A stretch of 64,000 nt of DNA from Propionibacteriales bacterium (GCA_026392415.1 JAPLCC010000015.1:62001-126000), one strand, 5' to 3'; positions 16,425 to 27,043 are shown, counted from the stretch's first letter. Made by a program: numbers and translations. The notes: a model not told the origin generated them from the sequence alone.

Positions 16425-17777
16425 TCACGGCGGGAACCCGGGGATCAGGCCCCAGTTGAAGAGCGCGAGGTGGAGGAATCCGCCTGCTGCGCCCATCACG
16501 GCGCCGTGGAGGTAGAGCATCCACTCGTCCTCCTTGATGGCCGAGCGCATCATCTCGACGAAGTCCTTGGGCGGGAGCTCCTTGGTGCGCCGGGCGATCA
16601 GCACCTTGATCTTCTCCGACTGCTTCCTCGAGAACTCGGCGTCGCGGAACGGCGTGATCGTGCGGCCCACGGCCTCCATCGCGAACGAGTCCTTGATCCG
16701 GTCGTAGCGCTTGCCACCCATGGCGACATTGACCGCGCCGCGCAACGGGCCGGCTGCCTTGTCGATGGCCGGCCGCATGGCGGTGGCGATCATCTGGCGT
16801 GTGCGGTCGCCTCGGGGGCCATCCATCAGGAAGTCACCGATGCGCTCGAGCGTGATCACGTCGTCGGCGATGATCCGCGCATAGACCTCGGCGCACTCGT
16901 CCTGGCGACGCAGGAACAGTCCCTGGACCTTGATGCCGAAGATCCGCTTGGCGTCCGGCGGGTCGAAGATCAGGTACATGCCGAGCAGGTTGGTCACCCA
17001 CCCGACCACGATGCCCAGGAGCGGCAGCAGCCACCAGATGTGCCAGGTCTGGTCGACGATCGCGACCGGGATGCCCAGCAGGAAACCGAAGATGAACCCG
17101 ACGTTCACCATCGTGTTCAGTTCCTTCTGACCCACGTCCTTGAACACCTTGACCACGAGCTGCGGGTTCGCCCGGAAGTGGTCGATGACCATGATCTTCG
17201 GGTCGAGCAGCTGGTCGATGTGGACACCGATCTCGTCGGTGATCGTCTTGACGACCGCCGGCAGCTGGGCCTGGACGCGGTCGATCACAGCCGTGCGGAC
17301 GGGCCGCGGAAGGTCGCTCCACAACCGTGGGTGCTCGCGCATCATGACTTCGTTGACGAGCTCGGGGAGGTCAGGACGGAACACGTTGACGATGTGCTCG
17401 GCGATCTGGTCGGGCTCCAGCTGGGCGTAGAACTCAGCGGGCGTACCGAGCTTCGCGATCACCTTGTCGACGGCGATGCTGCCCATCTTGGCGGCCCGGG
17501 CGGGGACGATGCCCTGCCAGCCGAGGCGGCCCTCCATCCAGCCGGGGATCTCCTGCACCTTGCGGGGCATCAGGCCCGTGACTTCCTTGAGCCCGGCGAT
17601 CCTGAAGCCGTAGAAGTTGATCGGCTTGAACAGCATCCACAGGCCCGACCAGTTGATCAGGTAGCCGATGATGCCGGTGAAGAAGGGGATCGAGATGAAC
17701 GCGAACCAGTCGACACCATGGGAGCCCGTGAGATCACCACTCACCCAGTCCCTGAAGAAGTCACCCACCGCGTCCAT
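16425..17777 (-). CDS. DUF445-family membrane protein
   Basis: 450 residues. One N-terminal membrane segment (IPFFTGIIGYLINW, about 30-50), a long helical region with the family-typical ARAAKMGSIAVDKVIAKLG, two central helices (about 230-275) and a C-terminal hydrophobic segment. DUF445 members are membrane proteins with no settled biochemical function. The ATG at 17777 is preferred to the GTG one codon earlier because AGGGG lies five bases before it. 73 bases upstream of the Abi-alpha gene, same strand. Confidence 0.85.
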   Translation of the reverse strand: MDAVGDFFRDWVSGDLTGSHGVDWFAFISIPFFTGIIGYLINWSGLWMLFKPINFYGFRIAGLKEVTGLMPRKVQEIPGWMEGRLGWQGIVPARAAKMGSIAVDKVIAKLGTPAEFYAQLEPDQIAEHIVNVFRPDLPELVNEVMMREHPRLWSDLPRPVRTAVIDRVQAQLPAVVKTITDEIGVHIDQLLDPKIMVIDHFRANPQLVVKVFKDVGQKELNTMVNVGFIFGFLLGIPVAIVDQTWHIWWLLPLLGIVVGWVTNLLGMYLIFDPPDAKRIFGIKVQGLFLRRQDECAEVYARIIADDVITLERIGDFLMDGPRGDRTRQMIATAMRPAIDKAAGPLRGAVNVAMGGKRYDRIKDSFAMEAVGRTITPFRDAEFSRKQSEKIKVLIARRTKELPPKDFVEMMRSAIKEDEWMLYLHGAVMGAAGGFLHLALFNWGLIPGFPP

Positions 17778-17878
17778 CACTACCCCTGTCCTGGCGACCC
17801 GCAGTGCCCCAGCGCCACTGACGGTCCCGACGGGCTGAGGTTAGTGCCTCTCGTCACTCTTGGCACGGGGATCTCAGG

Positions 17879-18526
17879 TCACGGTGTCGCAGGAACCTCG
17901 TCGTCCAGATCCAGCCGGACATCGTGGTCGAGCTCTCCGAAGTCACTGAGGGGCTGGAGCCGGAAGGCGATCTTCGCCTGCACCTCGTCGGCGGCGACGA
18001 ATCCGAAGGTCCGGGAGTCGTCCGAGGCACCCCAGTTGTCGCCGACGACCCAGAAGTGGCCCTCGGGCACGGTCACCCACGTGAGCGCCTGGCCGCGGCG
18101 CTGCGACGTACCGTCGTCGAGGCAGCACGGCTGGTCCTTGTCGCCGACCCGGCCCACCCACGCCGGATTGTCGACCACGTAGGTGACGTCCTCGCCCTCC
18201 GGACGCACGCGTACGACGGGGCGGTCGGCGCCTGCGCTGACCTGGATCTGGTCGCCGGGCAAGCCGATCACCCGCTTCACCACAGGGATCTCACGGTCGC
18301 CGAGGGAGCTCTCGACGATGTCGAAGCGCTCGATGTCGTCCTTGCCGAAGATGTCGACGAGAAGCCGGTCGCCACTGGTCAGCGTCGGTTCCATGCTGCT
18401 GCCGGAGACCTTGACCGAGAAGGCCAGCGCGGCGATTACCACGAGCATCACGGCGAAGAAGGCGATCAACGCGACGACGCCGAGCGTGGTGCGCAGCCAC
18501 GGGCGGGCATCGGCTCGACGACTCAC
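17879..18526 (-). CDS. lepB: Type I signal peptidase
   Basis: Membrane protease that removes Sec signal peptides at the outer face. With the GTG at 18526 the protein has 215 residues: one membrane anchor (about 14-37), catalytic Ser44 in SGSSMEPTL, general base Lys84 in VVKRVIGLPGD, and the C-terminal boxes VVGDNWGASDDSR. The frame is open 38 codons further upstream, but the TACCGT box seven bases before this GTG and the position of the anchor favour the shorter form. Divergent from the DUF6230/DUF6114 cluster, whose secreted products would be natural substrates. Confidence 0.93.
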   Translation of the reverse strand: MSRRADARPWLRTTLGVVALIAFFAVMLVVIAALAFSVKVSGSSMEPTLTSGDRLLVDIFGKDDIERFDIVESSLGDREIPVVKRVIGLPGDQIQVSAGADRPVVRVRPEGEDVTYVVDNPAWVGRVGDKDQPCCLDDGTSQRRGQALTWVTVPEGHFWVVGDNWGASDDSRTFGFVAADEVQAKIAFRLQPLSDFGELDHDVRLDLDDEVPATP

Positions 18527-18533
18527 GGCCCGA

Positions 18534-18539
18534 ACGGTA
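18534..18539 (-). promoter_or_regulatory. -10 box (TACCGT), leaderless promoter of lepB
   Basis: TACCGT followed by seven bases and the GTG at 18526. This decides the lepB start against longer in-frame alternatives. Confidence 0.6.
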
Positions 18540-18576
18540 CGGGATCGGCCACGACCCGACGGACCTGAGAAGTACC

Positions 18577-18593
18577 CGCGACAAATTGTCGCG
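18577..18593. promoter_or_regulatory. Operator-like palindrome between lepB and the DUF6230/DUF6114 cluster
   Basis: CGCGACAA, one base, TTGTCGCG: eight-base perfect arms around a single A. It lies about 40 bases upstream of the lepB -10 box and 95 bases upstream of the first cluster gene, where a dimeric repressor or activator could act on either. The binding protein is unknown. Confidence 0.5.
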
Positions 18594-18687
18594 CTCATCA
18601 CGTTTCCTGTGGCACACTCGCTCCGCTTGGTCTCAGGCATGGGGATGCGGCCAGCGTTCCACCGTCGGTTCGGGAGGGATCGACGGG

Positions 18688-19314
18688 ATGCCTCGGAGGA
18701 TCAAATTGAAGAAGCAAGAAGGAATGGGCCGTACCCGTCTGGGCCGGTTCGCAGCAGTCACCGTCCCCGCCACCTTGCTGACCGCAGGGCTCGGAGTCGC
18801 GATGCTGCAGGGAATGGTCGGCGCTGTCCTGGCGTCGGCCGAAGGGTTCACACTCAACAGTGATCGCATCGAGAGCAACGGCCTGAAGGCGCGCGTGGGC
18901 GCAGCCGACGTTGCTGGCGGTGACCAGGCCACGGTGTACGCCGAGACCGGCGCCATCACCACGGCCAGCGGAATCGAGGTCATCACACCTGATGTGACGA
19001 TCCCGCTGATCAACCTTCCGGCACACCTCGAGGTGTCTTCGACCGACACCACGATCTCGCTCGGTGCCGTCGGGCTCAACGCGAAGACGTTGAACACCCC
19101 CGACGGCGCCACGCTCGGCACCACCACCATCGGTGTCGCGCAGTCCGAGGCCGGATTCACCAACACCACCACCGACAGCGGCTACGTCGCTGACGCCTTT
19201 GCGCTGACGAGCAGTTCGGCCGACTTGCCGAACGTCAACGCCGTGGCCTACGCGATCACGTTGCAGAGCCTGGCTCTCGACGACCTTTCGCTCTCGGTCG
19301 CGCTCGGCAACTGA
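18688..19314 (+). CDS. DUF6230-like exported protein (cluster gene 1)
   Basis: 208 residues. Basic N-terminus (RRIKLKKQ), then a signal-anchor helix (about 22-50, ending in VLASAEGF), then a Thr/Ser-rich, likely all-beta domain. Layout and the segment around EVITPDVTIPLINLPAHLEV resemble the DUF6230 proteins that precede DUF6114 genes in Streptomyces, though it is more divergent than gene 3 of this cluster. No cysteines or catalytic motif seen. The ATG at 18688 has GGAGGG about nine bases upstream. Function unknown. Confidence 0.72.
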   Translation: MPRRIKLKKQEGMGRTRLGRFAAVTVPATLLTAGLGVAMLQGMVGAVLASAEGFTLNSDRIESNGLKARVGAADVAGGDQATVYAETGAITTASGIEVITPDVTIPLINLPAHLEVSSTDTTISLGAVGLNAKTLNTPDGATLGTTTIGVAQSEAGFTNTTTDSGYVADAFALTSSSADLPNVNAVAYAITLQSLALDDLSLSVALGN

Positions 19315-19398
19315 TCGACCTCCGGTCGATCACCCGCGGTACCGCTTCCTGCTCCCGGCCCGACTGACGTCGGACCCGGCGGCTCGCCGTACACCCGT

Positions 19399-19434
19399 CC
19401 CGTGGGGGCGCGCACTGCTGTGCGCCCCCGCGGG
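19399..19434 (+). terminator. Strong hairpin between cluster genes 1 and 2
   Basis: 16-bp stem (two G-T wobbles) with a four-base loop, arms beginning CCCGTGGGGGCG and ending CGCCCCCGCGGG. There is no T-run after it, as is common for actinobacterial terminators. Placed after gene 1, it could end most transcripts there or act as an attenuator or mRNA stabiliser separating gene 1 from genes 2-6. Confidence 0.7.
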
Positions 19435-19466
19435 CACCATCACTGTTCTCGTTGGGACACATCCGC

Positions 19467-19958
19467 ATGACTGACATCTCCGACAACCCTGTCGCCGCAC
19501 CGTCCGCCCCCGCCTCGCGCCCCGCGCTTCCGGCGCGGGCCTGGCACCGCTTCACCCGGTTCCGCCGCACCCGGCCGTTCTGGGGAGCCCTGGTCCTCGC
19601 TCTCGGCGCGTTCTTCATCGCCCAGCCGTTGCTGGGCGGCACCTTCGAGTTCTACACAACCGTGGGTGTCCGCACCATCACGCCGCTGCTGATCGCCGGG
19701 GGCATGGCCGCCGCCGCGGGCATCGCGCTGGTCCTGCCGGCCCAGCGCCACTTCCCGGCGATCATCGCGACGATGCTGTCCGTCGCCTCGCTGCCCCTGG
19801 CCAACCTGGGCGGCTGGCTCATCGGCATGGTGCTCGGCATCACCGGCGCCGGCCTGGTCTTCGCCTGGACGCCGTACTCCGAGAAGCAGCTGGAGCGCTT
19901 CGCCGCCAGAGACCAGGTCAAGGCCGAGCGGCGAGCACAGCGCCGGGCGGCGAGGTGA
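19467..19958 (+). CDS. DUF6114 membrane protein (cluster gene 2)
   Basis: 163 residues with a Pro/Ala-rich N-terminus, the DUF6114 hallmark FRRTRPFWGALVL, four membrane helices (about 40-130) and a basic/acidic C-terminal tail. A TTG five codons earlier is possible, but the ATG at 19467 is preferred. It overlaps the next gene by four bases (GTGA). Paralogous to cluster gene 4, which shares RRTRPFWG and NLGGxLxGxVLGIxG. DUF6114 proteins usually sit beside DUF6230 genes; their function is unknown. Confidence 0.83.
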   Translation: MTDISDNPVAAPSAPASRPALPARAWHRFTRFRRTRPFWGALVLALGAFFIAQPLLGGTFEFYTTVGVRTITPLLIAGGMAAAAGIALVLPAQRHFPAIIATMLSVASLPLANLGGWLIGMVLGITGAGLVFAWTPYSEKQLERFAARDQVKAERRAQRRAAR

Positions 19959-20746
19959 ACCGCGCCCGCTCGCAACTGCGCGCCCGCGCCGCGTCGATGA
20001 AGGAGGAGGCGGCGACCCGCCGCGGCACCCGGACCCGCGCCGTCGTACCGCTCGCTGGCGGGTTGTGCAGCCTGATCGGCCTGTTCCAGCTCGTGAGCAG
20101 CGACGTGCTGGCCGTGAACTTCACGACGGCGAACCAGGAGTTCCAGCTCTACTCGAACTATCTCCAGGGCGAACAGGCAGCAGGCTTCCTCGCCACCAAC
20201 GACACCTCGACCGGCACCGACAACGGCGTCACCGAGCTCGGCATCCGCTCGGCGAAGCTGGCCGGACTCTGCGCCATCGCGCACGAGAACGTCCCCGTCC
20301 TCGGTGAGGTCACCTTGATGATCATCGCCGGCGTGCCGGTCAAGAGCGCGTTCAGCAACGGCTCGAACACGACGACCGACGGCGCCGGGGCGCCCCTCAC
20401 CTTCGACGCGAACGGGCAGCTCACCGGCGGCAACCACATCACCGCGAGCAACCTCTTCGTCAACTCCCGCTCACTGAGCGGCTTCGGCAACAAGATCAGC
20501 GGGATGAACCTCGGCCAGAGCGCCGACACGGTCGACACGACCGCCGGCATCACGTGGCCCGCCGGCCAGGGCCAGCCCGACGCGGGCGACTTCGGCCTGA
20601 CCGTCGACCGGATCAACGTCGGCGGCCTGGGCGGCGACACCTACGGCATCAACCTGCAGGGAGCGATCACGTTGCCGAACCTCAAGATCAAGGTCATCCC
20701 GGGCCACAAGACCCAGGCCGACTGCCCGACCCAGGCGGCCCAGTGA
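19955..20746 (+). CDS. DUF6230-family exported protein (cluster gene 3)
   Basis: 263 residues. Basic N-terminal region of about 35 residues, one signal-anchor helix (about 36-55), then an extracytoplasmic domain. The segment GLCAIAHENVPVLGEVTLM is the recognisable DUF6230 core, and the C-terminus ends with ITLPNLKIKVIPG and a cysteine. The ITLPNL(K/T)IKV motif recurs in cluster gene 6. GTG start overlapping the stop of gene 2. Streptomyces homologues were once labelled cholesterol esterases without evidence; no esterase motif is visible here. Confidence 0.82.
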   Translation: MNRARSQLRARAASMKEEAATRRGTRTRAVVPLAGGLCSLIGLFQLVSSDVLAVNFTTANQEFQLYSNYLQGEQAAGFLATNDTSTGTDNGVTELGIRSAKLAGLCAIAHENVPVLGEVTLMIIAGVPVKSAFSNGSNTTTDGAGAPLTFDANGQLTGGNHITASNLFVNSRSLSGFGNKISGMNLGQSADTVDTTAGITWPAGQGQPDAGDFGLTVDRINVGGLGGDTYGINLQGAITLPNLKIKVIPGHKTQADCPTQAAQ

Positions 20747-21177
20747 TGGCCGCCGTGCGCGCTGCGTGGGCCTGGTTCCGCGCCTTCCGGAGGACCCGTC
20801 CGTTCTGGGGCGGGCTGTGGTGCATCGTGGCCGGCGCCTGGATCATCCGGTCGATGTTCTTCTCGTTCGTCCTCGCCGTCACGGGTGGCTGGAGCTTCTC
20901 CGCGGGTTACATCCTCGGCGGTTCGCTGATCCTGTTCGGAGTGGTCACCTGGTGCGCACCGCACTACCGCGGCCTCCTCGGACTCATGGCCGTGCTGTTG
21001 TCCCTCGCCGCCTTCGTCGCTGCCAACCTGGGCGGCTACCTGCTCGGGTCGGTGCTCGGCATCGTCGGCGGCTCGATGATGTGGGCGTGGGGCGAGAAGG
21101 CGCCGAAGCCGGCACGATCGACCGGCGGCCGCCGTCGTCGTCGTACGACGCCGGAGGTCGCCGATGCCGCGGTCTGA
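20746..21177 (+). CDS. DUF6114 membrane protein (cluster gene 4)
   Basis: 143 residues: FRRTRPFWGGLW signature near the N-terminus, four membrane helices, and a basic tail with GGRRRRRTT. Second DUF6114 copy in the cluster. Start and upstream stop overlap by one base (TGATG). Copy 4 lacks the longer N-terminal extension of copy 2. Together with gene 3 it forms the standard DUF6230-DUF6114 pair. Confidence 0.83.
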   Translation: MAAVRAAWAWFRAFRRTRPFWGGLWCIVAGAWIIRSMFFSFVLAVTGGWSFSAGYILGGSLILFGVVTWCAPHYRGLLGLMAVLLSLAAFVAANLGGYLLGSVLGIVGGSMMWAWGEKAPKPARSTGGRRRRRTTPEVADAAV

Positions 21178-22111
21178 CCCCCACCTGCCGGGGCAGCTGT
21201 CGGTCGGCCACCAGCGTCTGGTCGTCGTCCTGGCCGTGCTGGCTGTCGCCGCCGCGGCGATCGTGCTCCCCGGACCGGGCGACGACGCCCGCGGCCAGGC
21301 CTTTTCCAGCGCCTACCAGCCCTTCGCCTGCGACCAGCCGGGCAGCAGCGATCCGCAGCAACGTCGTCAGGAGATCCAGCTCGACAACGGCGCGGGCGAC
21401 TTCAACGCGGCCGGCCGGATGCATCCCTGCCTGGCCGGCGTGCGCTGGCACCTCCAGTCCGGAAACGTGGCGACGTCGAGCACGACGCCCGCCATCGGCC
21501 AGATCCGCACGGCGTACGGCCGCAAGTTTCCCGACACCGTGTTCTACGCCGCGGCCGGGTCCCGGACCGACCTCTACCAGCTGGCGTTCAGCGGCCTGCA
21601 ATTCTGCACCGGCGACACCACCCCCATCGGCGCGTGCGCCCCGGCGGGAACGACCGACATCCAGCTGTACGCCGACAGCACCGACGCGCCGGGCCCGAAA
21701 TCGGCTGCCAACTACCGGCTGACCATCGACCCCGACCAGGCCATCACCATCGGCGGATCCGGTGTCTGGACAGAGGTGCTGGCCACGGCCAACAGCTCGT
21801 TCACGGTGCCGGTCGCCGAGCTCCCGACCGCGACCCACCTGGCCTGCGCGCTGGTGGGCGGCACCGCCCGCGGCGGCTTCCTCGGCATCGGCGGAACGTG
21901 CGAGCTCAGCGCCTCCGACTTCGCGGGCGACCTCGCCCAGTGGCTCGGCGGCGGCGAGAACTACACCCTGCTCGGAGTCAACCTCGACCTCTACTACCTG
22001 GTGACGCACCGACAGAACCCGTCGGACCCGTACACCCAGATCCCGGTCGACGGCTCCGGCAACCCGCTGAACTCGATCCAGCTGCCGAACACGACGATCT
22101 CGGTGAGCTGA
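21164..22111 (+). CDS. Exported protein of unknown family (cluster gene 5)
   Basis: 315 residues with a signal-anchor or signal peptide (about 18-40, RLVVVLAVLAVAAAAIVLPG) and an external domain containing seven or so scattered cysteines, likely disulfide-bonded. I do not recognise a family. GGAGG lies six bases before the ATG, which is 14 bases inside gene 4; its stop overlaps the start of gene 6 (TGATG). This tight packing indicates one translationally coupled operon and a shared role. Confidence 0.78.
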   Translation: MPRSDPHLPGQLSVGHQRLVVVLAVLAVAAAAIVLPGPGDDARGQAFSSAYQPFACDQPGSSDPQQRRQEIQLDNGAGDFNAAGRMHPCLAGVRWHLQSGNVATSSTTPAIGQIRTAYGRKFPDTVFYAAAGSRTDLYQLAFSGLQFCTGDTTPIGACAPAGTTDIQLYADSTDAPGPKSAANYRLTIDPDQAITIGGSGVWTEVLATANSSFTVPVAELPTATHLACALVGGTARGGFLGIGGTCELSASDFAGDLAQWLGGGENYTLLGVNLDLYYLVTHRQNPSDPYTQIPVDGSGNPLNSIQLPNTTISVS

Positions 22112-22953
22112 TGGGCACCGGGCCGGCGGGCGATGCGACGCGGCACGGCACCCGCTGGGGCCCCATGGCCGGAGCCCTGGTCACGTCACTGGGAACACTG
22201 GCCGCCCTCGCTTCGCTGACGTGGACCCACGCCTTCGGCCTCGACTCCACGATCATCATCCAGGACGGCAACGCGACATTCTCCTCGAGCCAGATCACGG
22301 CCGACGACGCCGCCTTCGGAATGGCGCCGGTGCGTCTCGGCGACGGCACCTGGAAGAACGTGCTGCGCGCCGGCTTCGCCACCGCGACGCTCAACGGCCT
22401 CTGCATCTCCAAGACCGAGACCGTCGCCGGACTCGTCAAGTACACGATCAAGCTGACCGCGGGCGACGGCACCGCCGCACTCGAGAGCCGGGCCAACAAC
22501 GCCGCGCTCGACGTGACGTCACTGCGCGGCGCCGGGATCAACCTGCAGGGCAGCACCCAGATCGGTCAGGCGAGCACGGACCTGACCACTGCTCCGGGGG
22601 CCGCGCCCTACCTGGCGAACCCGTTCGCCGTTCCCCAGACGTGGGACGGCGGCTTCTACGGCCCCGGCTCGACCGGGCCGAACGCCTACTCCGCGACCGG
22701 CAACGGCGGCCACACCAACGGCCAGGGCTACACCGGGATCGATGCGACCCGCGGCACCCTCAACGCGGCGTACGGCCATCTCTGGCAGGCGCAGGTCTCG
22801 GGCGACATCACGCTGCCGAACCTCACGATCAAGGTGCTGCCGTTCACCGACTCCATCGGCTTCAACGCCAACGGCACGCAGAACACCACCCCCGACGGCA
22901 TCGACGACCGGTCCTGCTGGACCGAGGCGCGCCAGGGCACCTACCCGAAGTGA
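22111..22953 (+). CDS. DUF6230-like exported protein (cluster gene 6)
   Basis: 280 residues: one N-terminal signal-anchor helix (about 17-38), then an external domain. It shares with gene 3 the GLCISKTET...VKYTIKLTAG segment (compare GLCAIAHEN...VTLMIIAG) and the C-terminal ITLPNLTIKVLPF, so the two are paralogues. Gly/Asn/Thr-rich in the middle (about 165-215). Last gene of the cluster; its stop is 16 bases from the convergent hspR stop, with no obvious terminator between. Confidence 0.8.
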   Translation: MGTGPAGDATRHGTRWGPMAGALVTSLGTLAALASLTWTHAFGLDSTIIIQDGNATFSSSQITADDAAFGMAPVRLGDGTWKNVLRAGFATATLNGLCISKTETVAGLVKYTIKLTAGDGTAALESRANNAALDVTSLRGAGINLQGSTQIGQASTDLTTAPGAAPYLANPFAVPQTWDGGFYGPGSTGPNAYSATGNGGHTNGQGYTGIDATRGTLNAAYGHLWQAQVSGDITLPNLTIKVLPFTDSIGFNANGTQNTTPDGIDDRSCWTEARQGTYPK

Positions 22954-22969
22954 CGGGGGCAGGCTCAGC

Positions 22970-23401
22970 TCAGGACTTGCGGCGCCAGACCACCACGGAC
23001 TGGCCGATCGCTGCCTGCGGGACGGCGGGAAGGTTGCTCCGCGGCGCCGCGGGCCGTACGGCGAGCGCCTGCCGCAGCGCCTCACGGACGGCTTCGAGCT
23101 CGGCGACCAGTTCGGCGTTGCGGGCGCGCAGGGCGGCCGCGGCGTTCTCGAGGTCCAGGATCCGGCGTACGCCTTCGATCCCGATGCCGGAGGCGGTCAG
23201 CTCCGCGATGCCACGAAGCCGCTCGATGTCGCTGTAGGAGTATCGCCGCCCCCCGCCGCCCGTGCGGCCGGGCGTGATCAGCCCGACCCGCTCGTAGGTG
23301 CGCAGGGTCTGCGGGTGCAGGCCGCTCAGCTGAGCGGCCACGCTGATCACGAAGACGGCCTCGCCCTCGCCCGGGGGGCCCTGCGTCGCGGACACCATCA
23401 C
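22970..23401 (-). CDS. hspR: Heat-shock repressor HspR (MerR family)
   Basis: 143-residue MerR-type repressor that binds HAIR sites with DnaK as co-repressor in actinobacteria. Winged helix-turn-helix near the N-terminus (VISVAAQLSGLHPQTLRTYERVG, about 18-40), the RYSYSDIERL wing region, and a C-terminal coiled coil (about 85-115). Start is the GTG at 23401 or the ATG one codon later; both overlap the end of dnaJ. Last gene of the dnaK-grpE-dnaJ-hspR operon, giving feedback on both HAIR sites in this window. Confidence 0.95.
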   Translation of the reverse strand: MMVSATQGPPGEGEAVFVISVAAQLSGLHPQTLRTYERVGLITPGRTGGGGRRYSYSDIERLRGIAELTASGIGIEGVRRILDLENAAAALRARNAELVAELEAVREALRQALAVRPAAPRSNLPAVPQAAIGQSVVVWRRKS

Positions 23402-24582
23402 TGACCGTCCGCGAACAGACCGGCGCGCAGGGTGGTCGCTGACGTGGCAGCCGCGAAGGCCTCCAGCGCCTCACGCGCCGCAGGATCGAGGGTCCCCGGC
23501 ACCTGGACGTCGACCGTGGCGAGCAGGTCGCCCCGAGTCCCGTCGGAATGCAGTGCACCCTTGCCCCGGACCCGGAAGGTCCGGCCGTTGGGAGTCCCCG
23601 CCGGGATGCGCAGGGTGACCGGCGCGCCACCGAGCGTCGGGATCTTGATCTCGGCACCGAGCGCGAGCTCGGCGAAGGAGACCGGGACGTCGACGGTGAG
23701 GTGCTCGCCCTTGCGGCCGAACACCCGGTGCGAGGAGACCTTGACGGTGACGTAGAGGTCGCCGGCAGGACCGCCGTTCTCGCCGGGCGCTCCCTTGCCG
23801 CGCAGCCGGATCCGCTGGCCGTCCTTGACCCCCGCCGGAATCTTGGCCTGGATCGTGCGGGCCGCCTTGCCGCGTCCGCTCCCGTGACAGGTCGGGCACG
23901 CGTCGTCGTAGACGAGCTGGCGACCGCCACAGGACGGGCAGGTCTCGTTCATCGAGAAGGCCCCGCCGACCGAGGCGGTCACGAAACCGGTGCCGTCGCA
24001 GGTCGCGCACACGTGCGGCTTGGTGCCCGGTTTGCCGCCCGTGCCGTTGCAGGTGCCGCAGGCGCTGTCGGAGCTGATGCGCAGCGACACCGTGACGCCG
24101 TCGAGCGCGTCGGAGAACCCGATCGTCGCGGTCGTCTCGAGGTCGCCACCGCGCGCCGGTCGCGGCGCCGAGCGGCGACCACCCTGGCCGAAGCCACCGC
24201 CGAACAGGTCGCCGAACAGGTCGCCGAAGCCACCGCCCCCGCCACCGGCCCGTTCGCGAAGCAGGTCCTCGACGTTGACGCCACCGCCGTAGCCGCCGCC
24301 ACCGAAGCCACCGCCCGCGGGGAACCCGCCGCGGCGGAACATCTCCCGCGCCTCGTCGTACTTCTTGCGCTTGGCGGGCTCACCGATGACGTCGTAGGCC
24401 TCGGCAACCGCCTTGAACTTCTCGTGCTTGGCCTTGTCGTCGGGGTTCGAGTCGGGGTGGTTGGCGCGCGCCAGCTTTCGATAGGCCTTCTTGATCTCGT
24501 CCGTCGTCGCGGACTTCGTGACGCCGAGCTCGGCGTAGAAGTCCTTCGTGGCCCAGTCGGACCGAATGCCCTCTTCACTCAT
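23398..24582 (-). CDS. dnaJ: Chaperone DnaJ
   Basis: 394-residue type I Hsp40 that delivers clients to DnaK and stimulates its ATPase. J domain at about 13-75 with the HPD motif (NHPDSNP), a Gly/Phe-rich linker (about 85-135), and the zinc-finger domain with four repeats CGTCNGTG, CATCDGTG, CPSCGGRQ and CPTCHGSG. The third repeat ends in RQ instead of the usual GxG, but both of its cysteines are kept. C-terminal client-binding domain follows. 35 bases after grpE, with GGAGGT before the ATG. Confidence 0.97.
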   Translation of the reverse strand: MSEEGIRSDWATKDFYAELGVTKSATTDEIKKAYRKLARANHPDSNPDDKAKHEKFKAVAEAYDVIGEPAKRKKYDEAREMFRRGGFPAGGGFGGGGYGGGVNVEDLLRERAGGGGGGFGDLFGDLFGGGFGQGGRRSAPRPARGGDLETTATIGFSDALDGVTVSLRISSDSACGTCNGTGGKPGTKPHVCATCDGTGFVTASVGGAFSMNETCPSCGGRQLVYDDACPTCHGSGRGKAARTIQAKIPAGVKDGQRIRLRGKGAPGENGGPAGDLYVTVKVSSHRVFGRKGEHLTVDVPVSFAELALGAEIKIPTLGGAPVTLRIPAGTPNGRTFRVRGKGALHSDGTRGDLLATVDVQVPGTLDPAAREALEAFAAATSATTLRAGLFADGQ

Positions 24583-24617
24583 GCACGCACCTCCCTCATG
24601 TGTTTCGCCGAGTAGGC

Positions 24618-25171
24618 CTATTCGACAGGGTCGACGACCAGGACCTGCGCAGCACGCACGACCCGGTCACCGAACTTGTAGCCCGCCTTGGCGACCAGCT
24701 TGCAGGTGGTCACCGTGACCTCCGGGTCGGTCCCGATGTGCGACAGCGCCTCGTGGACCGTGGGGTCGAAGGCATCGCCCACCTCGCCGAACTTGGTCAG
24801 ACCGAGTCCGGCGACAGTGCGCTCGAGCTGTTCGGCGACGGCCTTGAAACCGCCCTCCAGCGGCTCGTGCTCCCGCGCGCGATCGATGTTGTCGAGGACC
24901 TCGACGATCGGCGTCAGGGCGGAGTACGTCGCGTTCTCCCGCAGGAGCTCACGATCGCGCTCGACCCGGCGCTTGTAGTTGAGGTACTCGGCCTGGAGCC
25001 GCTGGAGGTCGAGCGTGCGCTCCTCCAGGGCCATCTTCGTCACGGTGAGCTCGTCGGCCTCGGGCGTCTCCTCGACCGCCTCGACCTCCGGGGCCGCGTC
25101 GACCTCAGGGACCTCCGGGGAGGGAGCAGCCGCGTCGGGCTGCTCCCCCTCCGGTACGACGTTGTCGTCGG

Positions 25172-25175
<4 letters not shown>
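24618..25175 (-). CDS. grpE: Nucleotide exchange factor GrpE
   Basis: 185-residue partner of DnaK that releases ADP. Acidic, Pro/Glu/Val-rich N-terminal tail (about 1-45), a long helix with [17 protein letters not shown], then the beta-domain with [14 protein letters not shown] sequence ([13 protein letters not shown]) and [19 protein letters not shown] start overlapping the dnaK stop by four bases (GTGA). Second gene of the heat-shock operon. Confidence 0.96.

Positions 25176-27043
<1,868 letters not shown>

Noticed and set aside
17375..17400. GGAACACGTTGA resembling a KstR half-site in the DUF445 gene
   Set aside because: Outer fixed T and A are absent and it is inside coding sequence.
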